Shown: positions 16,565 through 29,915 of the stretch, one piece after another
How positions within the stretch are numbered: the first letter of the stretch is position 1
Layout of the letters: every line of letters begins with the position of its first letter
Assembly: GCF_001434095.1 (NCBI RefSeq)
Contig: NZ_AZDS01000003.1
Location: 124,001-188,000, forward strand
Length of the DNA stretch: 64,000 nt
Direction: 5' to 3'
DNA from: Fructilactobacillus fructivorans
Lineage (GTDB): Bacteria > Bacillota > Bacilli > Lactobacillales > Lactobacillaceae
The notes under the pieces: generated by a model
Databases searched by the model: none
What the model saw: only the letters and a program-made list of their open reading frames with translations
What the model was told of the DNA's origin: nothing
Made by a program: the position numbers and the translations under genes

Positions 16565-17809
16565 ATGACAAATAAAGACTACGAAAAAATGGATCCTGAG
16601 CTCTGGGATGCCATTCATGACGAAAAAAAACGTCAGGATGATACAATCGAGCTTATTGCTTCCGAAAATATTGCTTCGAAGGGTGTTCGGGCTGCGCAAG
16701 GTTCAGTTTTAACCAATAAGTACGCAGAAGGATATCCTGGTCATCGATACTATGGTGGATGTGAGTATGTTGATAAGGTTGAGACTTTAGCCATTAATAG
16801 AGCCAAAGAACTATTTGGTGCGGAATACGTAAACGTTCAACCTCATTCCGGGTCTCAGGCTAACCAGGCTGCTTATGCTGCTTTTCTAAAACCAGGTGAA
16901 AAAATTCTTGGAATGGATTTAAATGCTGGGGGACACTTGTCTCACGGTGCTAAAGTTAACTTTTCCGGTAAGATTTACCAATCATTTACTTACGGAGTTG
17001 ATCCACAAACTGAACAATTGGACTATGACAATATTCAGAAGATTGCTGAAGAAGTCCAACCCCAAATTATTGTTGCGGGGGCCTCGGCTTATAGTCGAAT
17101 CATTGATTGGAAGCAGTTTCGTAAAATTGCCGATAGTGTTGGAGCATACTTAATGGTAGATATGGCTCATATTGCTGGTTTAGTGGCAGCTGGATTGCAT
17201 CCCAGTCCAGTTGGAATTGCCGATGTAGTTACTACTACTACTCATAAGACTTTAAGGGGTCCTCGTGGAGGAATGATTTTAAGTCAGGAAAAGTATGCTA
17301 AGAAAATTAAGTCGGCGGTTTTCCCTGGCACTCAGGGTGGACCACTGGAACAGGTAATTGCTGCGAAAGCAGTCGCTTTTCATGAAGATTTACAACCTGA
17401 CTTTCTTGACTATTCCAAACAAATCCTTAAAAACGCAAACGCGATGGCTGATGAATTTAACCAATCAGATCATCTAAGAGTAGTTTCAGGTGGAACTGAT
17501 AATCATTTGATGACCGTGGATCTAACCGATACTGGTTTGAATGGAAAGCAGGTTCAAGACATGTTGGATTCGTTAATGATCACTACTAACAAGGAAGCAA
17601 TTCCAAATGAAAAGTTAAAACCAACTTTAACGAGTGGTTTGCGAATTGGAACTCCTGCTATTACCTCAAGGGGATTTGATGAGGACGATTCTAGAAAAGT
17701 TGCAGATTTAATTATTAAAGCAATTGATAATTATGACGACCCGAGCGTGTTAGCACAGATTAAGGGTGAAGTAGCAAGGTTGTGTAAAGAGAATCCCATT
17801 ACCCGATAG
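16565..17809 (+). CDS. glyA: Serine hydroxymethyltransferase
   Basis: A PLP enzyme that converts serine and tetrahydrofolate to glycine and 5,10-methylene-tetrahydrofolate, the main one-carbon source. Its 414 residues are the usual length. The PLP Lys is Lys228 in [14 protein letters not shown]. The [11 protein letters not shown] opening, the [11 protein letters not shown] cofactor loop and VDMAHIAGL are all intact. It follows tsaC by 37 bases, with no terminator between them, so it may share the tdk operon. Confidence 0.97.
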   Translation: MTNKDYEKMDPELWDAIHDEKKRQDDTIELIASENIASKGVRAAQGSVLTNKYAEGYPGHRYYGGCEYVDKVETLAINRAKELFGAEYVNVQPHSGSQANQAAYAAFLKPGEKILGMDLNAGGHLSHGAKVNFSGKIYQSFTYGVDPQTEQLDYDNIQKIAEEVQPQIIVAGASAYSRIIDWKQFRKIADSVGAYLMVDMAHIAGLVAAGLHPSPVGIADVVTTTTHKTLRGPRGGMILSQEKYAKKIKSAVFPGTQGGPLEQVIAAKAVAFHEDLQPDFLDYSKQILKNANAMADEFNQSDHLRVVSGGTDNHLMTVDLTDTGLNGKQVQDMLDSLMITTNKEAIPNEKLKPTLTSGLRIGTPAITSRGFDEDDSRKVADLIIKAIDNYDDPSVLAQIKGEVARLCKENPITR

Positions 17810-17880
17810 GATTCTAGAAATTTTTGTTTGTTCCTTGTGTTATAATATTGATAAATATAATACAAAGAGGAGAGTGCGTT

Positions 17881-18513
17881 ATGGGCGAGTTTCACGTAAT
17901 GGATCATCCGTTGATCCAACATAAATTAAGCATTATTAGAGATAAGAATTGCGGGACACGTGAGTTTAGAGAAGTCGTCAATGAGATTGCTAGTTTGATG
18001 GTTTTTGAAGTTGCTCGTGATATGCCGCTTAAAGACGTTGAAGTTGAGACACCTGAGGGAACTGCGCACGCTAAGAAATTAGCTGGCAAAAAAGTTGCCG
18101 TAGTTCCAATTCTTAGAGCTGGAATTGGAATGGTTGATGGAGTTCTTGATTTGATTCCAACGGCAAAAGTTGGCCATATCGGGATGTATCGTGATGAAAA
18201 GACCTTTCAGCCACATGAATACTTTCTAAAGTTACCAAGTGATATTGGCGAACGACAAGTCTTTGTGGTTGATCCGATGCTTGCCACGGGTGGTTCAGCA
18301 ATCATGGCCCTTGATGCATTAAAGAAACATGGCGCTAACCCTAAGAACATCAAATTTGTTTGTTTGGTTGCGGCTCCAGAGGGTGTTAAAGCGGTTCAAA
18401 AAGCTGAGCCGGATGTTGATATCTATGCGGCGGCACTTGATGATCATCTTGATCATGGATACATTGTTCCTGGTTTAGGTGATGCCGGAGATCGTTTGTT
18501 TGGTACTAAATAA
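17881..18513 (+). CDS. upp: Uracil phosphoribosyltransferase
   Basis: Joins uracil and PRPP to give UMP in pyrimidine salvage. The start is ATG 17881 ([16 protein letters not shown]), with AGAGGAG upstream; in-frame codons before it carry no ribosome site. Its 210 residues contain the PRPP loop [12 protein letters not shown] and the uracil-binding C-terminal segment [12 protein letters not shown]. Two TATAAT boxes at 17841 and 17856 suggest its own promoter. The glyA-upp-atp order is frequent in lactobacilli. A terminator follows. Confidence 0.97.
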   Translation: MGEFHVMDHPLIQHKLSIIRDKNCGTREFREVVNEIASLMVFEVARDMPLKDVEVETPEGTAHAKKLAGKKVAVVPILRAGIGMVDGVLDLIPTAKVGHIGMYRDEKTFQPHEYFLKLPSDIGERQVFVVDPMLATGGSAIMALDALKKHGANPKNIKFVCLVAAPEGVKAVQKAEPDVDIYAAALDDHLDHGYIVPGLGDAGDRLFGTK

Positions 18514-18524
18514 ATATTAATTTT

Positions 18525-18556
18525 AAGTGAGAGCGAGTTAACTCCCACTTTTTTTG
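18525..18556 (+). terminator. Terminator of upp
   Basis: The stem AGTGAGAG/CTCCCACT has one mismatch and is followed by a run of seven T residues, 12 bases after upp. Confidence 0.7.
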
Positions 18557-18659
18557 TTGGATTGCTTTACTTAAAGGTGGTATTTGAGTTTTAAAAACTT
18601 CGATTGTGTAACAATTGTTATAGAGACTATAAAATTAGAATTTTTGGTGCTTTATAGCT

Positions 18660-18688
18660 TTGAAATTTGCTCAGAATGGTGGTATTAT
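18660..18688 (+). promoter_or_regulatory. Candidate promoter of the atp operon
   Basis: TTGAAA and TATTAT are separated by exactly 17 bases, about 120 bases upstream of atpB. A weaker alternative (TTGTGT, 18 bases, TATAAA) lies at 18604-18633. The 298-base gap between upp and atpB holds nothing else I can support, and no atpI gene. Confidence 0.5.
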
Positions 18689-18811
18689 TTCATCAGATTT
18701 GAATAAGTGAGCATGTGACTTATTTAAATAATGAATCGCAATTATTCAACTACTTTTTTATGGCACGTTTTTTATTGCGAGTGATAATAGTTGCGAAAAG
18801 AGGTGATATCT

Positions 18812-19522
18812 GTGGAGCCAACTCGTACTTTTCAATTTTTAGGTCTTACTTTCAACGTCAGCAATATGATTTCTGGTGTGATTGTGGCTGTCATTTTGTT
18901 TGCGTTTATATTTGTCTGCTCGAGAAACCTGCAGTTGAAGCCAAAGGGTAAACAAAATTTATTGGAGTACATGATTGATTTTACAAATGGAATTATAAAG
19001 TCAACGATCGGAAATGATGCACCTAAGAAATATGGACTATGGGCTTTTACGCTATTCTATTTCATCTTAATAGCTAACCTGCTTGGACTGTTTATACATA
19101 TTCAGGTAGGTAACATTGTTTATGTTAAGAGTCCAACGGCTGATCCAATCGTTGCCTTAACGTTCTCATTAATGTCTCTGACATTTGCTATGTATAGTGG
19201 TGTTGAAAAGTTGGGTTACAAGGGACACTTTAAGGGATTCTTACAACCTGTCTTCTTGTTCCTACCAATCAACCTGCTTGAGGAGCTTACGAACTTCTTA
19301 ACGCTTGGAATTCGTGTTTATGGGAATATTTTTGCTGGAGAATTGTTGGCCGGAATAATTGCTAATTTAGCATTTTCAAATGGATTGTGGCTGGTTCCGG
19401 TCGCTGCCCCGCTTGAATTGGCATGGCAAGGATTCTCAGTGTTTATTGGCTGTATTCAAGCCTATGTATTTGTAACATTATCATCTGTATATGTTTCTCA
19501 AAAATTATCAATTGAGGAATAA
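18812..19522 (+). CDS. atpB: F1Fo ATP synthase subunit a
   Basis: The membrane proton-channel subunit of the F1Fo ATPase, which in lactic acid bacteria mainly hydrolyses ATP to export protons and resist acid. GTG 18812 is preferred because AGAGGTGAT lies just ahead; an in-frame TTG seven codons upstream would place that site inside the gene. About 236 residues span five or six membrane helices. The essential Arg sits in the TLGIRVYGNIFAGELL helix. It is first of the eight-gene operon atpBEFHAGDC. Confidence 0.96.
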   Translation: MEPTRTFQFLGLTFNVSNMISGVIVAVILFAFIFVCSRNLQLKPKGKQNLLEYMIDFTNGIIKSTIGNDAPKKYGLWAFTLFYFILIANLLGLFIHIQVGNIVYVKSPTADPIVALTFSLMSLTFAMYSGVEKLGYKGHFKGFLQPVFLFLPINLLEELTNFLTLGIRVYGNIFAGELLAGIIANLAFSNGLWLVPVAAPLELAWQGFSVFIGCIQAYVFVTLSSVYVSQKLSIEE

Positions 19523-19530
19523 GAAAATAG

Positions 19531-19755
<225 letters not shown>

Positions 19756-19796
19756 AGAAAACATTTTCTTAGTTTAGAAAAAGGAGGTGTCAATAG

Positions 19797-20315
19797 ATGT
19801 ATACACATTTAGTTATTGCGGCTGGATTCAACGTTGGTGATATGCTGTTTTATGCCATTTTGTTCTTACTTCTAATGTGGATTGTTAAGATTTTCGCTTG
19901 GAAGCCAATTACCAAAATGATGCAAGATCGTTCAACTAAGATTGCCAACGATATTGATTCTGCTGAAAAATCACGTAACGACGCTGCTAAGTTAGCAAAA
20001 GAACGTGCCGATGCATTACAAAACTCGCATGACGAAGCAACTAAAATCGTTAGTGATGCTGAACAAGCTGGTCAAAAACGTCGAGACACAATTATTTCCG
20101 ATGCTCAAAATGATGCTAAAGGTTTAAAAGATAAGGCTCATAAAGATATCGAACAAGAACGTGAAGACGCTTTAGCAAGTACTAAAGATGATGTGGCAGA
20201 TTTATCTATTGAGATTGCTTCCAAAATCATTAAGAAGAACTTAAATGCTGATGATCAAAAAGCATTAATCGATTCTTATATTGAAGGGCTAGGTAATCCA
20301 AATGAGTCTAGATAA
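19797..20315 (+). CDS. atpF: F1Fo ATP synthase subunit b
   Basis: The peripheral stalk subunit: one N-terminal membrane helix (about residues 12-30), then a long charged helix to about residue 150 that dimerises and holds F1 to Fo. At 172 residues it has the normal length. AAGGAGGTGT precedes the ATG. The 3' end overlaps atpH by 14 bases, which suggests coupled translation. Confidence 0.96.
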   Translation: MYTHLVIAAGFNVGDMLFYAILFLLLMWIVKIFAWKPITKMMQDRSTKIANDIDSAEKSRNDAAKLAKERADALQNSHDEATKIVSDAEQAGQKRRDTIISDAQNDAKGLKDKAHKDIEQEREDALASTKDDVADLSIEIASKIIKKNLNADDQKALIDSYIEGLGNPNESR

Positions 20316-20844
20316 GGTTACGCTTGCCAAAAGATATTCTAATGCGTTGTTTCAAGTCCTGGAAGAACACAATGAATTGGAAACTGGAAACGCTGAATTA
20401 ATGGCTATTAAAGCTGTTTTTCAAAATGATCCTAGTTTATCAATGGCATTGGCTGGTCCAGTTCTTGATCTTAAGCAAAAAGATTCGATCATTAATTCTT
20501 TGATTGATGGCTCAACTTCTGAGTACGTCAAGAATTTCGTAAAAATGGTTTATGACTATGGACGTATTAATGATATGGTCGCGATTATTGATGAATTTGG
20601 CAAATTATATGATAAGAAACAAGGAATCGTGCGTGCTAGCGTAGTTACAGCAGTTCCAATGAATGACGAAGAGAAAGATAAATTAACCCAAACATTTGCT
20701 CAACGAGTTGGTGCTAAGACGGTTGATTTGTCTGCGAAAGTAGACAGTAGTATCATTGGCGGCGCAATCTTGTCGTCTGATAACGTTGTTTACGACGGAA
20801 GCGTTCGAGCAAAGATTAAAGAAGTGCGAAAACTGCTCTCTTAG
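20302..20844 (+). CDS. atpH: F1Fo ATP synthase subunit delta
   Basis: Links the peripheral stalk to the top of F1. The 180-residue protein has the N-terminal six-helix domain (LAKRYSNALFQVLEE) and the conserved C-terminal end with IIGGAILSSDNVVYDGSVRAK. It overlaps atpF and precedes atpA by 36 bases. Confidence 0.96.
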   Translation: MSLDKVTLAKRYSNALFQVLEEHNELETGNAELMAIKAVFQNDPSLSMALAGPVLDLKQKDSIINSLIDGSTSEYVKNFVKMVYDYGRINDMVAIIDEFGKLYDKKQGIVRASVVTAVPMNDEEKDKLTQTFAQRVGAKTVDLSAKVDSSIIGGAILSSDNVVYDGSVRAKIKEVRKLLS

Positions 20845-20865
20845 TCGATAAGATATCTATATTGA

Positions 20866-22416
<1,551 letters not shown>

Positions 22417-22438
22417 CTTGAAGGGAGGATAACAACTA

Positions 22439-23365
22439 ATGGCTGAATCGATGAATGATGTAAAGCACAGAATCGCATCGACCAAGAGTACGCGTCAGAT
22501 TACCGAGGCGATGCAGATGGTTTCAACTGTCAAGTTGAACAGAATTCAGGCACATACTGTGAACTATAATCAGTATGTATCTAAGGTTAAGTCTGTAATC
22601 GCTCATCTGGCTCAGTCCGATTTGTTAGAGGATAATAAACCTTCAAGTCAAGATTCAAAAAATGCTAAGAAAAAGACTGCGTATATTGTAATTTCATCCG
22701 ATCGTGGAATGGTTGGAAGTTATAACAGTAATGTGATTAGAGGTACGAACGAGTTTATTGAAAAACATACTCCGAATACTGATGATTATATGATTTTAGC
22801 AATTGGTGGTAGTGGCGCTGACTTCTACAAGAAGCGTGGTGCAAACGTGGCGTACGAGAATCGTACGGTTTCAGATGTACCTACTTACACTGAAGTCCAA
22901 GGAATCGTTAAAACAATCACTTCAATGTATAACGACGGGATTTATACCGATTTGTACATTTGCTATAATCATTTCATTAACCGAATTTCTTCTGATTTTA
23001 GAGCCGAAAAGCTCTTGCCAATGGACAAAGATTCCATTCAATCTTCCATGGATGAAAAAGATAGTGGTCAAGCTGGATCTGACGTTAAAGTGAAAAACTT
23101 GATTGAAGATTACGATATTGAACCATCTGCTAAAGCAGTGTTGGGAGTCGTAATTCCACAATATGCTGAAAGTTTGATGTACGGGGCAATCTTGGATGCT
23201 AAGACTGCTGAACATGCTTCAAGTTCGACGGCAATGAAATCTGCTACGGATAATGCCGATGATTTGATTTCATCATTGGAACTTAAGTATAACCGTGCAC
23301 GACAGGCCGCAATCACTACCGAAATTACAGAAATTACTGGTGGTCAAGAAGCATTGAACCAATAA
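22439..23365 (+). CDS. atpG: F1Fo ATP synthase subunit gamma
   Basis: The central rotating shaft. The 308-residue protein begins with the typical helix (MNDVKHRIASTKSTRQITEA) and ends with the second shaft helix (YNRARQAAITTEITEITGG). The middle Rossmann-like domain contains SSDRGMVGSYNSNV. A GGGAGG site lies just ahead of the ATG. Confidence 0.97.
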   Translation: MAESMNDVKHRIASTKSTRQITEAMQMVSTVKLNRIQAHTVNYNQYVSKVKSVIAHLAQSDLLEDNKPSSQDSKNAKKKTAYIVISSDRGMVGSYNSNVIRGTNEFIEKHTPNTDDYMILAIGGSGADFYKKRGANVAYENRTVSDVPTYTEVQGIVKTITSMYNDGIYTDLYICYNHFINRISSDFRAEKLLPMDKDSIQSSMDEKDSGQAGSDVKVKNLIEDYDIEPSAKAVLGVVIPQYAESLMYGAILDAKTAEHASSSTAMKSATDNADDLISSLELKYNRARQAAITTEITEITGGQEALNQ

Positions 23366-23382
23366 TAGATGGGAGGAATTAA

Positions 23383-24813
<1,431 letters not shown>

Positions 24814-24826
24814 GAGGGTGATCTAA

Positions 24827-25255
24827 TTGGCTGATAATAAATCATCAGTATTAACCGTTAGTATCGTTACTCCTGATGGCGAAGTTTATTCCAATGATCA
24901 AGTTACAATGGCCGTTATTGAGACCATGATGGGTGATCTTGGAATTCTAGCTAACCATGTTCCAGTGATTGCTTCTTTAAGAATTGGCGAAACGAGATTC
25001 AAGTTTAATGGGAATGACATGGACACGGTTGCCGTTAATGGTGGCTTTGCTGAATTTTCCAATAATACTTTGACAATCGTTGCTGATAGTGCTGAGCGTA
25101 AAGGTGACATTGATGTATCGAGAGCTACTCATGCCCGTGAGCGTGCAGAACAGAAAATTAAAGATGCTCAATCTAAGAACGATACGGATGCTTTGAAACG
25201 TGCACAAGTTGCATTACAAAGAGCTGTTAACCGAATTAATGTTGCACAGCATTAG
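24827..25255 (+). CDS. atpC: F1Fo ATP synthase subunit epsilon
   Basis: A small F1 subunit that joins the rotor and inhibits ATP hydrolysis. The 142-residue protein has an N-terminal beta-sandwich (GDLGILANHVPVIA, VNGGFAEF) and a C-terminal two-helix domain rich in Arg and Ala. It starts at TTG 24827 after AGGAGGGTGAT, 14 bases beyond atpD. A strong terminator ends the operon. Confidence 0.97.
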   Translation: MADNKSSVLTVSIVTPDGEVYSNDQVTMAVIETMMGDLGILANHVPVIASLRIGETRFKFNGNDMDTVAVNGGFAEFSNNTLTIVADSAERKGDIDVSRATHARERAEQKIKDAQSKNDTDALKRAQVALQRAVNRINVAQH

Positions 25256-25259
25256 TTTT

Positions 25260-25292
25260 AAAAAAGAGGAACTTTCTAGTTCCTCTTTTTTG
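25260..25292 (+). terminator. Terminator of the atp operon
   Basis: The stem AAAAGAGGAACT/AGTTCCTCTTTT has a 4-base loop and ends in T residues, just after atpC. Confidence 0.9.
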
Positions 25293-25382
25293 TTACAATT
25301 TTTTACATGGACCTCCGATTTACGACAATTAGGTATTTTTATGATAGTATATACTAAGAATGAATATTAGGAGTATCGCGTA

Positions 25383-25613
25383 ATGAACCCATTTGGAGTT
25401 GAATCATTAATCACAATAATTAGTCAGCTATTCTTTATTGCAGTAGCTTTTTGGGCTATACAAGGAATTCACTTTGAACGGTTCTTACCAATTCAGGAGC
25501 GTCAAGGTAAGGTCTTAATTGTCTTACTTTCGATCGTGATTGGTTTTATATGCAGTTCGTTCTTTATGTCATTCATTGATAACTTAAAAAATTTAACAGT
25601 ACTATTTAAATAA
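25383..25613 (+). CDS. DUF1146 small membrane protein (YwzB-like)
   Basis: A 76-residue protein with two membrane helices (about residues 10-28 and 43-66) joined by a charged loop containing the RFLP and QGKVL segments typical of DUF1146. The family is usually found between the atp operon and murA, as here; its function is unknown. It starts at an ATG after TAGGAGTATC. The close spacing (20 bases) to murA suggests co-transcription. Confidence 0.82.
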   Translation: MNPFGVESLITIISQLFFIAVAFWAIQGIHFERFLPIQERQGKVLIVLLSIVIGFICSSFFMSFIDNLKNLTVLFK

Positions 25614-25633
25614 TACTTATAGGAGAGAGTACC

Positions 25634-26926
25634 ATGGAAAAAATTGTTGTGCATGGCGGAAATAAGCTTAATGGACGAGTTCACATTGAGGGTGCCAAAA
25701 ATGCTGTTTTACCGATTCTAGCTGCTACTATTCTTGCTAAAGATGGTCAGACCGTTTTAACTAATTGTCCCATGCTGTCCGATGTTTTTACTATGAATCA
25801 AGTTTTAAAACATTTAGGCATTAAAGTTGATTTTGATGAAAATAAAAATAAAATTACCGTGGATGCTTCCGGTGAAATTTCACCAGAAGCTCCATATGAA
25901 TACGTTTCAAAAATGAGAGCATCAATTGTGGTCATGGGACCACTTCTTGCTCGTTTAGGACAGGCTAAGGTTGCTTTGCCAGGAGGATGTGCAATTGGCA
26001 GTCGTCCAATTGACTTACATTTACGTGGTTTTGAAGCTTTAGGCGATCATATTGAACAACATGATGGCTACGTTGAAGCTTCTGCCCCAAAGGGCTTAGT
26101 TGGAACTGATATTTACTTTGATTTTCCAAGCGTCGGAGCAACACAAAATGTGATGATGGCAGCTACCCTTGCTAGGGGAACCACTAAGATTCAAAATGTT
26201 GCTCGTGAACCTGAAATTGTCGACTTACAAAAGGTATTAAACAAAATGGGTGCCAAGGTTTCCGGTGCTGGTACTAATACAATCACAGTAGTTGGAGTTA
26301 AAAGTCTTCATGGTGCTGATCATGAAGTGGTTCAAGATCGGATTGAGGCTGGAACCTTTATGGTAGCGGCTGCGCTTACCGAGGGCAATGTTTTAATTGA
26401 GAATGGAATTACTGAACACAATCTTCCTTTGATTTCTAAAATGAAACAAATGGGGGTAAAAGTTGAGCAAGAACGTGATGGGGTTCGAGTAATCGGCCCC
26501 GCTGAATTAAAACCGGTTGACGTTAAAACTGCTCCATACCCAGGGTTCCCTACTGATATGCAACCTCAAATGACAGTTCTTCAATTAGAGGCTAATGGAG
26601 TTAGTAAATTAACAGAAACGGTGTTTGAAAACCGATTTATGCATATGGAAGAACTCCGCCGAATGGGTGCTAATTTTGATATTAAAGGTCAATCAGTCAT
26701 TATGTATGGACCAACTCATTTTGAAGGTGCCAAAGTTGCGGCAACCGATCTTAGAGCTGCTGCTGCGCTGATTTTAGCAGGATTAGTTGCTGATGGTTAT
26801 ACTGAAGTTACCAATCTCAAGTATCTTGATCGTGGGTACTATGAATTTCACAAGAAGCTCCAAAAGCTTGGTGCAGAAGTTGAACGAATTCCCATCAAAG
26901 AAAGCGACGCAATTGCTAATGACTAA
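25634..26926 (+). CDS. murA: UDP-N-acetylglucosamine 1-carboxyvinyltransferase
   Basis: Transfers enolpyruvate from PEP to UDP-GlcNAc, the first committed step of peptidoglycan synthesis. Its 430 residues include Lys22-Asn23 (GAKNAVLP), the active-site Cys119 in [11 protein letters not shown], which is the residue fosfomycin modifies, and Arg in the conserved [12 protein letters not shown]. The position after the atp operon and before mbl matches murA1 (murAA) of Firmicutes. TAGGAGAG precedes the ATG. Confidence 0.97.
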   Translation: MEKIVVHGGNKLNGRVHIEGAKNAVLPILAATILAKDGQTVLTNCPMLSDVFTMNQVLKHLGIKVDFDENKNKITVDASGEISPEAPYEYVSKMRASIVVMGPLLARLGQAKVALPGGCAIGSRPIDLHLRGFEALGDHIEQHDGYVEASAPKGLVGTDIYFDFPSVGATQNVMMAATLARGTTKIQNVAREPEIVDLQKVLNKMGAKVSGAGTNTITVVGVKSLHGADHEVVQDRIEAGTFMVAAALTEGNVLIENGITEHNLPLISKMKQMGVKVEQERDGVRVIGPAELKPVDVKTAPYPGFPTDMQPQMTVLQLEANGVSKLTETVFENRFMHMEELRRMGANFDIKGQSVIMYGPTHFEGAKVAATDLRAAAALILAGLVADGYTEVTNLKYLDRGYYEFHKKLQKLGAEVERIPIKESDAIAND

Positions 26927-26990
26927 CTTTGATCGTTAGAAAAACTTAGATAATTTCGTATGTGATAATTCTCTTTTGCTATTATGAATA

Positions 26991-26999
26991 TGCTATAAT
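26991..26999 (+). promoter_or_regulatory. Extended -10 promoter element for mbl
   Basis: TGCTATAAT (a TGn-TATAAT extended -10) lies 35 bases before the mbl start. No good -35 is visible, as is common for extended -10 promoters. Confidence 0.5.
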
Positions 27000-27033
27000 T
27001 TAATTAAACGATGTTACGGAAGGAAGTATTTTT

Positions 27034-28047
27034 ATGGCACAAGATATTGGGATTGATTTAGGAACTGCTAACGTTCTTATATACGTTACAGGAAAGGGTA
27101 TTGTTCTTAATGAACCATCTGTAGTTGCCGTTGATACTAAGACTAATAAGGTATTAGCGGTTGGCACTGAAGCTTACCAGATGGTTGGAAGAACTCCCGG
27201 AAACATCAAAGCCATTCGACCATTAAAAGATGGAGTAATTTCTGATTTTGACATCACTCAGGAAATGCTTTCATATTTTATTAGTAAATTAAGCGTTAAG
27301 GGCGTTGTTTCTAAACCACAGACAATGATCTGTGCTCCTACAAACATCACTAACATTGAACGAAAAGCAATTATTCAAGCAGCAGAACGAGCAGCTGGTG
27401 GACAGGTTTTCATCGAAGAAGAACCAAAGGTAGCTGCTGTTGGTGCAGGAATGGATATTTATCAACCACATGGTAGTATGGTCATCGATATGGGTGGAGG
27501 AACCTCAGATATTGCGGTTCTTTCACTTGGAGATATTGTGGCTAGTAAGTCACTGAAAATTGCCGGTGACGTTATGAATGGTGACATTGTTAATTTCTTA
27601 AAACAAGAACATAATCTCATCATTGGAGAACATACTGCTGAAAGAATCAAGATGCAGATTGGAACGGCTGACGTATCAAGTCAAGATGTCAAAGGAATGG
27701 AAGTTAGAGGTCGTGACTCAGTCAGTGGGATGCCAAAGTCGGTAACCATTACTAGTCAAGAGGTTGCTCAAGCCATTAATGGATCTATTAATTCAATTGT
27801 ATCTGGGGCAAAGGCAGTTCTTGAAACCATTCCTCCAGAAATCTCTGCTGATATTATTGATCGTGGTGTTATGTTAACTGGTGGCGGAGCACTACTTAAA
27901 GACATTGACACTGTAATTGCGAATGCTTTGACGGTTCCAGTTTATATTTCTGAAGATCCATTAGATAACGTTGCTAAAGGTGCTGGTGAAATGCTAGAAC
28001 ACATGAGTAACACTAAGAAGAATCGAGGGTTCTTCAGTAGAAAATAA
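27034..28047 (+). CDS. mbl: MreB-like actin homologue (Mbl)
   Basis: A bacterial actin that guides lateral wall synthesis. The 337-residue protein carries the actin ATPase motifs: phosphate 1 ([10 protein letters not shown]), phosphate 2 ([15 protein letters not shown]) and the adenosine motif ([10 protein letters not shown]). It lies beside murA, yidD and rodA. A second actin, with its own mreCD, is at 44993; by context this one matches Mbl of B. subtilis. GGAAGG precedes the ATG. The Mbl versus MreB naming rests on synteny. Confidence 0.88.
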   Translation: MAQDIGIDLGTANVLIYVTGKGIVLNEPSVVAVDTKTNKVLAVGTEAYQMVGRTPGNIKAIRPLKDGVISDFDITQEMLSYFISKLSVKGVVSKPQTMICAPTNITNIERKAIIQAAERAAGGQVFIEEEPKVAAVGAGMDIYQPHGSMVIDMGGGTSDIAVLSLGDIVASKSLKIAGDVMNGDIVNFLKQEHNLIIGEHTAERIKMQIGTADVSSQDVKGMEVRGRDSVSGMPKSVTITSQEVAQAINGSINSIVSGAKAVLETIPPEISADIIDRGVMLTGGGALLKDIDTVIANALTVPVYISEDPLDNVAKGAGEMLEHMSNTKKNRGFFSRK

Positions 28048-28061
28048 TTGAGAGAAAAAAG

Positions 28062-28337
28062 TTGAAACGAATATTTATATCTTTAATCAAATTTTATCAG
28101 CATTTTATTTCACCGTTATTTCCGCCTAGTTGTCGTTACTCACCGACTTGTTCCCATTACACGCTTGAAGCAATCGACCGCTTTGGAGCTTTTAAAGGGA
28201 CTTTGATGGGTACCGCCCGAATTTTACGATGCAATCCACTTGTAAAAGGTGGATATGATCCCGTTCCAAGGAAGTTTTCACTGGGTAGAAATAAGAAAGC
28301 TGAAGAAGATTATCGTCGCTCAATGAAGTTAAAATAG
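28062..28337 (+). CDS. yidD: Membrane protein insertion efficiency factor YidD
   Basis: A small membrane-associated protein of 91 residues thought to help YidC insert membrane proteins. It has the complete family signature: [21 protein letters not shown] near 12-32, with two Cys, then [15 protein letters not shown] near 64-78 with a third Cys. The start is a TTG with a weak ribosome site, 14 bases after mbl, so it is probably translated from the mbl transcript. Confidence 0.93.
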   Translation: MKRIFISLIKFYQHFISPLFPPSCRYSPTCSHYTLEAIDRFGAFKGTLMGTARILRCNPLVKGGYDPVPRKFSLGRNKKAEEDYRRSMKLK

Positions 28338-28361
28338 TTGATTTTATCAACTATTTTTTAT
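28332..28361 (+). terminator. Terminator overlapping the yidD stop
   Basis: The 10-bp stem AAATAGTTGA/TCAACTATTT contains the yidD stop codon and is followed by T residues. Confidence 0.75.
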
Positions 28362-28378
28362 TCTAGGAGGTTTTAGAA

Positions 28379-28594
28379 GTGTCGAGAAAAGAAAAACAAA
28401 TTGGAGTTAATATCGTCGAGGATCCAGAAGAAAAAGCGTTAAAGTTAGTTCAAATTGGTGGCCATACCGTTGGTACAATTGAAGAAAAAAATGGGAAATC
28501 TGTTTGCGTAATCGGTGATAAAACTTTCCATGAAAATAGTGAGGAAGATGCTGTCGCTGAAGTAATAAGAGAGTATAATTTACATCAAAGATAA
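28379..28594 (+). CDS. DUF2969 small protein
   Basis: A 71-residue soluble protein seen in lactobacilli and relatives (DUF2969), function unknown. The visible pattern is a short beta-rich repeat (IGGHTVGTIEEKNGK, VIGDKTFHENSEEDAV) and a charged C-terminal helix. It starts at GTG 28379 after a strong TAGGAGG site. It lies between yidD and rodA, as is usual for this family, which hints at a role with the elongation machinery; this is guilt by association only. Confidence 0.75.
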   Translation: MSRKEKQIGVNIVEDPEEKALKLVQIGGHTVGTIEEKNGKSVCVIGDKTFHENSEEDAVAEVIREYNLHQR

Positions 28595-28624
28595 GTATGA
28601 TCTTATAAAAAGGGAGTTCTAATC

Positions 28625-29821
28625 GTGTTTAATAAGTCGGAAGATATAGACGATAATCGAATCGATTGGGGAATTATCTTTTGTGTACTGATGCTTGCTT
28701 TGGTAGGTTTAGAATCAATTTTTGTAGCAGCAAGTCATGACACTAGTCAGACTAGTGTCGTAAAAGCTGTGGTATCTCAACTAGTATGGTACGCAATTGG
28801 AGCAATTGCGATTGTCGTTGTGATGCAGTTTGATTCTGAACAGTTATGGAAACTTGCGCCATACGCGTATTGGTTTGGAATCTTTCTTCTGGTTGCTGTC
28901 CTATTCTTATACAGTCGATCTTATGAAGCACAGACCGGCGCTAAGAGTTGGTTTCAACTGGGTCCACTAACATTTCAACCATCAGAAATTATGAAACCAG
29001 CGTACATCTTGATGCTAGCAAAGGTGATTGCTGCCCATAATAATGAGCATCCCATTCATGAGCCACGAACGGATTGGGCACTACTTGGTAAAATGATTTT
29101 ATGGACAATTCCCATCGTAATTCTGTTGAAGTTACAAAATGATTTTGGTACGACCATCGTGTTTATTGCTATTTTAGCTGGCATGATGATTGTCTCTGGA
29201 GTTACTTGGAAAATCCTCGGTCCCATCTTTGGAGTAACTGGTGGTTTAGGTGTGATTGCTCTTACCCTGGCTATTACCAAAGAGGGACGAGCATTACTAG
29301 GAAACTTTGGTTTCAAAGCTTATCAATTTGCTCGAATTGATACCTGGTTGCATCCTGAGTCAGATACGAGTAACCAAGGGTTTCAATTGTGGCAAAGTAT
29401 GAAAGCTGTCGGTTCGGGAGGATTATCTGGAACTGGATTTAACGTTTCTAAAGTGTATGTGCCAGTTCGTGAATCTGATATGATTTTTTCCGTAATGGGA
29501 GAAAACTTTGGGTTCATTGGTGGCGTTTTATTGATTTTACTTTATTTCTTATTAATTTATGAAATGATTAAAGTTACCTTTGAAACTAAGAATGTTTTCT
29601 ATGCCTACATTTCTAGTGGAGTGATCATGATGATCTTATTCCATGTTTTTGAAAACATTGGAATGAGTATTGGATTGCTTCCGATGACTGGGATTCCACT
29701 TCCATTTGTGAGTCAAGGAGGATCAGCCTTAATTGGTAATATGATAGGGATTGGGTTGATAATGTCAATGCAATACCATAATAAGAGTTCAATGTTCAGT
29801 ACAGAAAAGAATTTCTCATAA
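28625..29821 (+). CDS. rodA: Rod-shape glycosyltransferase RodA (SEDS family)
   Basis: A peptidoglycan polymerase of the SEDS family that works with a class B PBP and MreB/Mbl in cell elongation. Its 398 residues form about ten membrane helices. Family motifs are GAKSWFQLGPLTFQPSE near 110, the LKLQNDFGTTIVF loop with the catalytic-type Asp, and TGIPLPFVSQGGSA near the C-terminus. Starts at GTG 28625 after AAAGGGAG. RodA rather than FtsW is inferred from its place beside mbl. Confidence 0.92.
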   Translation: MFNKSEDIDDNRIDWGIIFCVLMLALVGLESIFVAASHDTSQTSVVKAVVSQLVWYAIGAIAIVVVMQFDSEQLWKLAPYAYWFGIFLLVAVLFLYSRSYEAQTGAKSWFQLGPLTFQPSEIMKPAYILMLAKVIAAHNNEHPIHEPRTDWALLGKMILWTIPIVILLKLQNDFGTTIVFIAILAGMMIVSGVTWKILGPIFGVTGGLGVIALTLAITKEGRALLGNFGFKAYQFARIDTWLHPESDTSNQGFQLWQSMKAVGSGGLSGTGFNVSKVYVPVRESDMIFSVMGENFGFIGGVLLILLYFLLIYEMIKVTFETKNVFYAYISSGVIMMILFHVFENIGMSIGLLPMTGIPLPFVSQGGSALIGNMIGIGLIMSMQYHNKSSMFSTEKNFS

Positions 29822-29846
29822 AGCATGTTTATTCATGCTTTTTTAT
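29821..29846 (+). terminator. Terminator of rodA
   Basis: The stem AAGCATG/CATGCTT has a 6-base loop followed by T residues, directly after the stop. Confidence 0.85.
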
Positions 29847-29915
29847 TTGGTTTCATCTACAATGAATTTTTTGTGTTATACTTAAGGTTCTATTATGAAC
29901 GACAGAGGTGCGAAA

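Noticed and set aside
18715-18951. 78-codon frame ahead of atpB as a possible atpI
   Set aside because: It overlaps the start of atpB in another frame and does not look like the AtpI membrane protein.
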